12,232 nucleotides of DNA from SIG603 sp964370635. GTDB taxonomy: Bacteria > Bacillota > Clostridia > Oscillospirales > Acutalibacteraceae. Positions within the stretch are counted from its first letter, which is position 1, and every line of letters starts with the position of its first letter. A model generated the notes under the pieces. It searched no databases. It was not told the DNA's origin and saw nothing but the letters and a program-made list of their open reading frames with translations. Location of the stretch: positions 1-12,232 of the forward strand of contig CAYJJU010000037.1 in assembly GCA_964370635.1 (NCBI GenBank), given 5' to 3'. The position numbers and the translations under genes were made by a program. Positions 6,483 through 12,232 of this stretch are shown one piece after another.

Positions 6483-7676
6483 TTACTCCCTTTTAATCTT
6501 CTCGCACTCATTAAACTTAGCAAATCTTTTTATAGCCACACCCATCGCTTTTTCTAACTTTTTTGTGATTTTTATGTTTTCTTCAAACCAAATATTTTTT
6601 ACAAGTAAAGTTTTATTTTTTCTGTCGTTTACAGCTTCAATTCTTCCGACAAAGTTTTCTCCGTATACTATAGGTAACACATAGTAGCCGTATTTTCGTT
6701 TTACCTCTGGGGTGTAAATTTCCCAGGAATAGTGAAAGTCAAACAGCTTTTTAATAAGTTTTCTGTCCCACATAAATGGGTCGAGTGGGGCTAAAAATTC
6801 GCATCTTTCCTTAAATTTTTCCTCGCTTTTCGCCTTTTCTAAAATATGTAAATCCTCAGTTTTTATATAGAATTTATCTCGAATTCCGTCAATGTTAAGC
6901 TCGGTTATTTTATTATCTATTAGCAGTTCTTCAAAGATTTTATTTCTGTCATTTGATGATAAATTCCCAATCCCAAGCCATAAATCAGAGGGTTTGTTCC
7001 AAATTAAGCCTACTGCTCCAATTCGCCTAAAAACTCGCCATTTTAAGTGCTCAAAATCACTCGGTAGTGGGTCAGGTGCGTTTAAAATGGTGGGGGAGAT
7101 GTATTTTTCTGTTAAGTCGTAGTATTTTCTGCTGCCTTGTTTGTGGTGGATTAAGAGAACATTTGTGGAGTACAGCTGTTCAAGCACTGCCCTTGTAGCC
7201 TTGCCTTTTTTGCCCCAGTTGCCACTCCAATGTATTGCAGAATGCCAGTGAACCTCGCCTAAATCAGGCAAGTCTGAGGACGACACTGCGCCATGCTCTT
7301 TTATGTAATTTATAACCTCAGGCTCAAGCTTTGTCGCTTCCTCAAAGTGCAGTCCGCTTTCTATCGCCCTGTTTTTATAGCGTGTAAAATACGGTAAGTC
7401 TTTTGTGAGAATGATAGAAAGTTGCTTGTCTGGGTAGTCAAACAGTACTCGTTTGTCGTAAAGCAAACTATGAAGCATGGACTTCTTAAAATTCTTCACC
7501 CTAGATTGTAGCGTAAGTTCTGCATTTTTGCCACAGCTATCTACAGGGTCAAACTGTAAACACGATGCCTGTTCTATGTAGCTAAAAGCTCCGTCTTCGT
7601 TTTTAAATTTATACTCACCGAGCAAGCCTTGTTTTAGCAGTAAAAATCTTTTCGCATCGTTTATTGTTATATTCAT
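6483..7676 (-). CDS. Winged-helix DNA glycosylase, AlkX/YcaQ subfamily (HTH_42)
   Basis: A 397-residue protein of the HTH_42 (YcaQ/AlkZ) family, close to the 400-410 residues usual for it. The active-site motif Q41-F42-D43 followed by PVDSCGKN is the Q-phi-D form of YcaQ/AlkX, which unhooks interstrand crosslinks and removes alkylated bases. The AlkZ branch has Q-phi-Q. Further family marks are HWSGNWGKKGKATR (149-162), the C-terminal lobe with LAPLDPFMWDR (295-305), and EIYTPEVKRKYGYYVLPI (319-336) with VGRIE. The ATG at 7676 follows AGGA at 8 nt and overlaps the stop of the upstream kinase gene by four bases (ATGA). The hydrolase follows 5 nt downstream. Confident for family; the crosslink substrate is inferred from the motif. 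Confidence 0.85.
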   Translation of the reverse strand: MNITINDAKRFLLLKQGLLGEYKFKNEDGAFSYIEQASCLQFDPVDSCGKNAELTLQSRVKNFKKSMLHSLLYDKRVLFDYPDKQLSIILTKDLPYFTRYKNRAIESGLHFEEATKLEPEVINYIKEHGAVSSSDLPDLGEVHWHSAIHWSGNWGKKGKATRAVLEQLYSTNVLLIHHKQGSRKYYDLTEKYISPTILNAPDPLPSDFEHLKWRVFRRIGAVGLIWNKPSDLWLGIGNLSSNDRNKIFEELLIDNKITELNIDGIRDKFYIKTEDLHILEKAKSEEKFKERCEFLAPLDPFMWDRKLIKKLFDFHYSWEIYTPEVKRKYGYYVLPIVYGENFVGRIEAVNDRKNKTLLVKNIWFEENIKITKKLEKAMGVAIKRFAKFNECEKIKRE

Positions 7677-8239
7677 TTTATCATTCCTAAAATCAAATTG
7701 ACATTTTCGTTTATATCCTTAGTGCCGTCTATGCGTATTACCTTTAAGTCTAAGTTGTCGAGCCACTTAGTTACATGAGTGTCATCTCTTGACTGGATAA
7801 ATTTGTAGAAATTTTCTGTGCTGTCAAACAAATCTCCGCCCTGTAATACCCTATCGCCAAATTTTTGAACGTCCCTGTTTCTAACTCTTTTTAGCCTGAT
7901 TTCTTCTTGCACTTCTATAAAAACAGCATATTTTAAGTGTGATATAAAGCTTTCGCCAAATTCGCCTTTTACAGATGAGAAAACAAAGTCTGGGTGCTTT
8001 TTTATCTCACTTAATAAAATATCGGTCGCTTCTTTATGTGAGCGCTGAGAGTTATAATCATTTTTCTGAGCGAAAAATATATCCTCACTATCTATAAAAT
8101 GAAAACCTAGTTTTTCGGCTAAAACTTTTCCTAAAGTGCTTTTACCGGAGCCGTTTAGACCGCATATTAAAATTCCTGTACGGATAGCCCGGTTTTCCTC
8201 TGCAAATTTCATGCTTCCGCAAATCGCATATGTTTTCAT
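7673..8239 (-). CDS. P-loop kinase-like NTPase
   Basis: A 188-residue soluble protein of the small-molecule-kinase/AAA_17 type. Walker A is G27-LNGSGKST-35, followed by the acceptor-binding-like FIDSEDIF (48-55). A basic LID-like stretch EEIRLKRVRNRD (112-123) could hold ATP phosphates. It resembles shikimate, gluconate and cytidylate-kinase-like P-loop proteins but matches none closely enough to name. The ATG at 8239 follows GGAGAG (8251-8246) at 6 nt, which fixes the start. The first 16 residues (MKTYAICGSMKFAEEN) are unusual for a kinase, which would be expected to begin near RTGILICG. It is the first gene of the operon with the DNA glycosylase and hydrolase. The phosphate acceptor is unknown. 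No clear promoter could be assigned in 8240-8350. Confidence 0.8.
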   Translation of the reverse strand: MKTYAICGSMKFAEENRAIRTGILICGLNGSGKSTLGKVLAEKLGFHFIDSEDIFFAQKNDYNSQRSHKEATDILLSEIKKHPDFVFSSVKGEFGESFISHLKYAVFIEVQEEIRLKRVRNRDVQKFGDRVLQGGDLFDSTENFYKFIQSRDDTHVTKWLDNLDLKVIRIDGTKDINENVNLILGMIK

Positions 8240-8350
8240 AGTAATCTCTCCGTTTTTATTGTGCTAAATAAAAGTCTAATGCTGACTGATAGTAGAATAG
8301 CGTGTTATCAAAAGACTTTCCATGCGTAGTACTTAAAAGAAATGAAAATG

Positions 8351-8385
8351 GGCAAGATTTTTAGGCGAGTGCCAAAAACCTTGCC
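8351..8385 (-). terminator. Dispersed palindrome, copy 3: likely chemoreceptor terminator
   Basis: GGCAAGATTTTT and AAAAACCTTGCC form the outer stem, with an inner GGC/GCC past one extra base and a loop GAGT. The copy lies 21 nt after the chemoreceptor stop on the minus strand. On that strand the one imperfect outer pair is G-U, and CATTTTCATTTC follows. On the plus strand the pair is an A-C mismatch, although TTTT also follows there. It probably ends chemoreceptor transcription before the kinase operon. Confidence 0.7.
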
Positions 8386-8406
8386 TTTTCAGATTGCTGT
8401 TTTTGC

Positions 8407-10560
8407 TTAATTTTGTGTATGATTTTCGCTTTGCTCAACAAGTGATTGCTTGTCACTTGAGGGAAGCTTAAACGCGGATACAAGATTTGAAAGACTGCTA
8501 GCTCGGCCAGAAAGTTGTGAGCCGGTAATCGCGCTTTCTTGACTTAAAATAGCATTAGACTGTGTAACATCAGAAATTTGAGTAACACTATCTTTAATTT
8601 GTTCTATAGTACGAGATTGTTTATCGGTGCTATCTGCTATGTTCGTTATTAAGGTCGCACAATCTTGAACCTCAACAACAGTTTGGTCTAGTCCATATTC
8701 GGCTTGCTTTGCAAGTGCAACACCCTTTTCAATTGATAGCATAGAAGAACTAATAAGATTTGCAGTGTCTTTAGCCGCAATAGAAGATTTATTTGCAAGG
8801 TTGCGAACTTCGTCAGCGACAACGGCAAAACCTTTACCTGCTGTACCCGCACGAGCAGCCTCAACAGCAGCATTTAAAGCTAAAATATTAGTTTGGAATG
8901 CAATATCTTCAATTGTTTTAATAATTTTGCTGATTTCGTTTGATTTAACTGCAATTTCATTCATCGCCAACATAAGCTCATGCATTTGATGATTGTTTGA
9001 AGTAATGCCATTAGCAATTTCAGTAGCCATCAAACCGGCATTAGCTCCATTTTGAGCAGTAGTATTAATAAATTCTGAGATTTCACGCATAGAAGCCAAT
9101 AATTCTTCAACAGAACTTGCCTGTTGTTCATTTCCTTGAGCAATTGTGGAAACAGCAGTGGACATTGCTACAGAAACATCAGACATTTCACATGCGGAAG
9201 ATTTAATGCCAGACATTGTATTGCCAATTTGCACTATGATTTTTTCAAAGCTAGTCCTAATGCTGTTAAGGCTACCTACATATAAATCATTTCCTGAAAC
9301 GTCCAAATCAAAATTACCATTACTCATAGCGAACAATAAACTCTCAATTTCACAAACAATTCTTGCAAGCGTATCTGACATAGCATTAAAGCTATCTTGA
9401 AGATTTCCAATTTCATTATTGGCAGTAATGCTCGTTCTGGTATCAAAGTTACCATTTGCGATATTATTTGCCATTAAATTGAGCTGTGAAAGCGGAGCAA
9501 GTAAACGTCTTACAACAATTATCGATACAATTAAAATAATTATCATACAAGCAATAGAAGAAAAAATAAGTATTATAGCCATAGTTGCAGTGTCCAAGTT
9601 CATTTCTGCTGTAGAAATTCCACTCACTGACCACCAAGTAGTATCCATTAATGTAAGTGGATAATAGAAATTTGTGTTATCGCCGATTATCATAGAAAAT
9701 GGCGCATTTGATGATATTTGAGATTGCAAGGCTTGTAGTTGTGATGTGTTTTCTAAATTATCAAAATGTGATTTGCCTAAATAGTCATCACTCGTTGTAT
9801 CATTTACAAAAGCTCCACTTTGAGTGAATATACTAGAAAATGTAGTGCTAAAGTCTGAACTATCGTTGACTTGTTGAGTAAATGCAGAAGTTACAACATC
9901 TGTAACAATAACACCAATACTTTCATTTCCGGCTACGATAGGAGTGCAAACAGTAACAATGATTTTCCCAGCATTTGCAGTGGAAACATAAGGCTCTGTT
10001 ATATATATTTCTTTAGTTTGCATTGGGACAAAGTAATATTCAGCTTCAAAATAATCTGTAGTATAAGCAACGTCAAAGCTTCCTTCCTGTGCGGCGCTTT
10101 CTGTCACAAAAACTGCATAATTTTCAAAATCACCAAAAGCGCCTGGTGCAAAAAGCACACCCATGCCAACGATTGCATCATTATTTTTAGTGGCAGAAGA
10201 AAATATTTCAAAAAGATAGTTTTCAGTGTTGTAAAGCGATAAGTTCAGTTTATAATTTTTAAAAATTTGGCTTGAGAAAATCATATCATCTTCATCAGAT
10301 TCTTTTGAAAAATCGTCGTAATGCGAGACTGTGTGATCTGTTGCATTTGCGTTAATAAACAGTGCACCATCAATAATTGACTGAGCTGACTTTGCGTTAG
10401 ACTGAGCAATAACGAATAATTCATTAGTAGTTTTTGAATTAAACATCGATTGTAAGGTTGCTGTAGAAGATATTAAAAAAATTGAGAATACTATAACTAG
10501 CGAAATAGCAAGATAAATAGCGATTTTTGTTGAAATACTCATGAATTTAGCATTTTTCAT
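8407..10560 (-). CDS. Methyl-accepting chemotaxis protein (dCache-like sensor)
   Basis: I choose the ATG at 10560 (717 residues) because AAAAGGGG (10575-10568) sits 7 nt upstream. The frame could be extended nine residues to a TTG at 10587 without a ribosome binding site. Order: transmembrane helix 1 (about 12-35); extracytoplasmic sensor (about 40-320) of double-Cache type, with KEIYITEPYV and GVIVTDV; transmembrane helix 2 (about 326-350); HAMP (about 351-405); a second HAMP-like stretch with NGNFDLDV; then the signalling coiled coil with the invariant hairpin tip EDIAFQTNILALNAAVEAAR and GKGFAVVADEVR (about 551-586). The canonical amino-acid-binding dCache_1AA residues (R-W-Y and PY-D) are not evident, so the ligand is open. 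No C-terminal CheR-tethering pentapeptide is seen. No che or flagellar genes are nearby; orphan receptors are common. Confidence 0.95.
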   Translation of the reverse strand: MKNAKFMSISTKIAIYLAISLVIVFSIFLISSTATLQSMFNSKTTNELFVIAQSNAKSAQSIIDGALFINANATDHTVSHYDDFSKESDEDDMIFSSQIFKNYKLNLSLYNTENYLFEIFSSATKNNDAIVGMGVLFAPGAFGDFENYAVFVTESAAQEGSFDVAYTTDYFEAEYYFVPMQTKEIYITEPYVSTANAGKIIVTVCTPIVAGNESIGVIVTDVVTSAFTQQVNDSSDFSTTFSSIFTQSGAFVNDTTSDDYLGKSHFDNLENTSQLQALQSQISSNAPFSMIIGDNTNFYYPLTLMDTTWWSVSGISTAEMNLDTATMAIILIFSSIACMIIILIVSIIVVRRLLAPLSQLNLMANNIANGNFDTRTSITANNEIGNLQDSFNAMSDTLARIVCEIESLLFAMSNGNFDLDVSGNDLYVGSLNSIRTSFEKIIVQIGNTMSGIKSSACEMSDVSVAMSTAVSTIAQGNEQQASSVEELLASMREISEFINTTAQNGANAGLMATEIANGITSNNHQMHELMLAMNEIAVKSNEISKIIKTIEDIAFQTNILALNAAVEAARAGTAGKGFAVVADEVRNLANKSSIAAKDTANLISSSMLSIEKGVALAKQAEYGLDQTVVEVQDCATLITNIADSTDKQSRTIEQIKDSVTQISDVTQSNAILSQESAITGSQLSGRASSLSNLVSAFKLPSSDKQSLVEQSENHTQN

Positions 10561-10683
10561 TTTATTACCCCTTTTCCGTTTTCCCAATGGTTGTATTTAA
10601 TGAAAGTAGCACAACTTGCAGTGTATGTATAACAATGATTTATGTTACTACCTTACAGTGTTAAAAGCTTAATTTATAGCTTT

Positions 10684-10712
10684 AGTATACACGCATTTTG
10701 CCTAGGTGTAAA
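10684..10712 (-). promoter_or_regulatory. Chemoreceptor promoter
   Basis: On the minus strand, TTTACA (10712-10707), a 17-bp spacer and TATACT (10689-10684) form a near-consensus housekeeping promoter. The leader to the ATG at 10560 would be about 115 nt. It contains two similar decamers (plus strand TTGCAGTGTA at 10616 and TTACAGTGTT at 10653) flanking a small TAACA/TGTTA stem. No sigma-28 (motility-type) promoter is apparent, so this receptor may be expressed independently of a flagellar regulon. Confidence 0.7.
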
Positions 10713-10714
10713 GG

Positions 10715-10743
10715 AAAAAAACAAATTTTCAGTTTGTTTTTTT
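10715..10743. repeat. 11-bp A/T palindrome just upstream of the chemoreceptor promoter
   Basis: AAAAAAACAAA (10715-10725) and TTTGTTTTTTT (10733-10743) are exact reverse complements around TTTTCAG. On the minus strand this places an A/T-tract element immediately 5' of the -35, where UP elements act. It also resembles a weak terminator arm for anything arriving from the 398-aa gene, but its stem is nearly all A-T. Confidence 0.6.
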
Positions 10744-10920
10744 ATGGCGACAGATGTGTTGGTTGCTTAAATTTAAAAGTATAATAAGTGTAGACATAGT
10801 AAAACCAATGAGTGTTTAATTCCAGCCTAAATGGAGGACGAGTTTTTTATAAAAAGTCAAATGACATTCCACTTTATAGTATAAAATACAATTATATCCG
10901 TGTTTTAGGGCATAGCAAAA
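10744..10920. other. 177 bp of intergenic DNA with no supported gene
   Basis: This is the middle part of the 446-bp gap between the chemoreceptor start and the 398-aa gene. A TATAAT at 10780-10785 (plus strand) has only a poor -35 (TTGGTT at 15 bp). A GGAGGA at 10833 is not followed by a start codon at proper distance. I see no coding frame, tRNA or known riboswitch here. Confidence 0.4.
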
Positions 10921-10961
10921 GGGCAAGATTTTTAGAGGAGAGTACCTAAAAAACCTTGCCC
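10921..10961 (-). terminator. Dispersed palindrome, copy 4: likely terminator of the 398-aa gene
   Basis: GGGCAAGATTTTTAG (10921-10935) and CTAAAAAACCTTGCCC (10946-10961) form a long stem with one A-C mismatch on the plus strand (G-U on the minus strand) and one bulge. It lies 45 nt after the stop of the 398-aa gene. On the minus strand TTTTGCTATG follows, as in an intrinsic terminator. It shares the GCAAGA variant with copy 3. Confidence 0.75.
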
Positions 10962-11006
10962 TGTCATTTGTAAGATGTAGCTTATTTGGAAGTCCTTGAA
11001 AATGTC

Positions 11007-12203
11007 TTAAAAAACATAGTAATCTGCATTGACTATTTTATTTGATAAAGCCTCCATAATTTCTTTTAGAGGGTTCCCGTCACTTTTTTTAGAAACAGCG
11101 ATATTCCCGACATTAGAAGTTATCATCTGTACTGCGCTGATTTGCTCTTCGGAGCAAGAAACATTTCCACCATTAAGCATACTAAGGCGTTCCAAAATTA
11201 ATTTAGGTGTTACATCTTCACTTATGTGTGCATTGCCAAAATTTTCTATCGAAACTCCGTCGAGATTAGATTCAAGTATAAATTTATCAACAGTTACGCT
11301 ACCGCAATTTCCTAAAAATTTACCTTTTATGAAATTTATATTGTTATATACTGCATTAAGCTTAATAAATTCATCTTTGAGTCTTTCTAAAATATAAACA
11401 TCACCGTTTACAAATAGATATTCAACATTTGTTAAATCGCTATCCCCATTTACCGTAAGATGACCGTCAATATAAACATTTGCACCGTATTTTTTTCTAA
11501 AAGCAGAGTCTAAAGTTGCATTTCCGCTGTGATAACTACAGTTTTCCGGTAAAAGTACAAGCTCTATATCAGGGTTAAAAAGTGGCAAGGCTTTTCTAAA
11601 AAGAGCTTTGTCTAAAACAAGTTTTTTAGTTTCAAATTTAATATTTTTTGAAAGGATAGCATCAATATCTATCTTTGAAATAACAATTTTATTTTTTGCA
11701 TAATATAATGTATTTTCTTTAGCGGTTATTTCAAAAATATCGTCAATAATTTTGGTATTATCCATAATGACACTGTCATCAGGGAATATGAGGGTATCGC
11801 CGATAAAAGTAAAATTAGTCAGAATATCTGCAACGCTTTTGGGGTACTGTGCACTGCCTATTACATATGCCTTGTGTATTTTTGCCAAAACATCTTCGCT
11901 ATTTTTTTCTATATTTAATTTACCGCTGATAATATAAATTTTATCTTCATCTATCACCGTATCTGCCGTAATAGACATATCCTTTTTGTGGATAATTTTC
12001 CTATCGCTGTCAATTACAGTGTCGTAATTTAAAATCATAGAATTTTTTTCAAATATTTTTTTGCTTATATCGTTTTGTATAATGATATGGGTGTTGATAA
12101 TTACGCTGTCATAGCCGACAAATGCATCTTCACCAATCTTCCTTGTGTCACAGATATCACAGTTAAGTATAAAGTGTTTTTTTTTCATAATATTTTCAAT
12201 CAT
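11007..12203 (-). CDS. Uncharacterised repeat-rich protein with N-terminal CxxC
   Basis: A 398-residue protein with no signal peptide or membrane helix, and I cannot name a function. The N-terminus carries a C15-D-I-C18 pair (NCDICDTRKIGEDAFVGYDS) that could bind metal or be redox active. The body is a run of short beta-rich segments with turn-like N/D-G pairs (ISGKLNI, IDGHLTVNGDSDL, VNGDVYIL). Near the C-terminus a short motif N-x-G-[NS]-[VAI] repeats four times at 20-23 residue spacing (N299, N321, N344, N364). This suggests a beta-solenoid or bactofilin-like stacked fold; similar proteins occur in Clostridia as far as I recall. The ATG at 12203 follows AAGGAG (12219-12214) at 10 nt. Upstream context is cut by the window edge. 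An intrinsic-type terminator (copy 4) follows. Confidence 0.8.
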   Translation of the reverse strand: MIENIMKKKHFILNCDICDTRKIGEDAFVGYDSVIINTHIIIQNDISKKIFEKNSMILNYDTVIDSDRKIIHKKDMSITADTVIDEDKIYIISGKLNIEKNSEDVLAKIHKAYVIGSAQYPKSVADILTNFTFIGDTLIFPDDSVIMDNTKIIDDIFEITAKENTLYYAKNKIVISKIDIDAILSKNIKFETKKLVLDKALFRKALPLFNPDIELVLLPENCSYHSGNATLDSAFRKKYGANVYIDGHLTVNGDSDLTNVEYLFVNGDVYILERLKDEFIKLNAVYNNINFIKGKFLGNCGSVTVDKFILESNLDGVSIENFGNAHISEDVTPKLILERLSMLNGGNVSCSEEQISAVQMITSNVGNIAVSKKSDGNPLKEIMEALSNKIVNADYYVF

Positions 12204-12232
12204 TATATTCTATCTCCTTTTTTAGTTTTTTT

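Noticed and set aside
10561..10587. TTG start extending the chemoreceptor by nine residues
   Set aside because: No RBS lies upstream of the TTG; the ATG at 10560 has AAAAGGGG at 7 nt.
10561..10683. Possible c-di-GMP riboswitch in the chemoreceptor leader
   Set aside because: Clostridial receptors often carry one, but the conserved GEMM core sequences are not present in this leader.
10758..10785. Plus-strand promoter with TATAAT for a small RNA
   Set aside because: The best -35 is poor and badly spaced, and no clear plus-strand terminator or conserved structure follows.

Overview
The window is AT-rich DNA with strong AGGAGG-type ribosome binding sites, short sigma-A-like promoters and gene families typical of low-GC Gram-positive bacteria. 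It is most likely a gut- or rumen-type Clostridia member (Oscillospirales/Ruminococcaceae-like). That placement is inferred from style and protein families only. No tRNA, rRNA, CRISPR array, transposase or phage gene is visible.

Layout. (1) 1-1195, plus strand: a MarR-family regulator and a GNAT acetyltransferase form a two-gene unit. Its promoter carries four 14-bp tandem repeats that probably serve as operator. (2) 1271-4271, plus strand: trkA and trkH, a potassium-uptake pair, are expressed from a promoter whose -35 lies inside a 12-bp perfect palindrome; a small structured leader precedes trkH. (3) 4291-4560: a cluster of four hairpins fills the gap between convergent trkH and ung. (4) 4568-5236, minus strand: uracil-DNA glycosylase. 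(5) 5237-5709: 473 bp with no convincing gene, only short degenerate repeats. (6) 8239 down to 5710, minus strand: a tightly coupled operon of a P-loop kinase-like protein, an AlkX/YcaQ-type crosslink DNA glycosylase (QFD motif) and an alpha/beta hydrolase. (7) 10560 down to 8407, minus strand: a membrane chemoreceptor with a clear promoter. (8) 12203 down to 11007, minus strand: an uncharacterised repeat-rich protein with an N-terminal CxxC.

The most interesting non-coding signal is a family of four related palindromes (GGCAAGgTTTT...AAAACCTTGCC) at 4291, 4527, 8351 and 10921. All are in the same orientation, and all lie just downstream of minus-strand genes (ung, the chemoreceptor, the 398-aa protein). 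Where the arms do not match perfectly, the mismatch is A-C on the plus strand and therefore G-U on the minus strand. This points to folding as minus-strand RNA, probably a repeated terminator or 3'-UTR element.

Functionally the window mixes housekeeping (K+ uptake, uracil repair), damage response or detoxification (crosslink glycosylase operon, ung), sensing (chemoreceptor, MarR) and one uncharacterised protein. There is no clear defence island or biosynthetic cluster.
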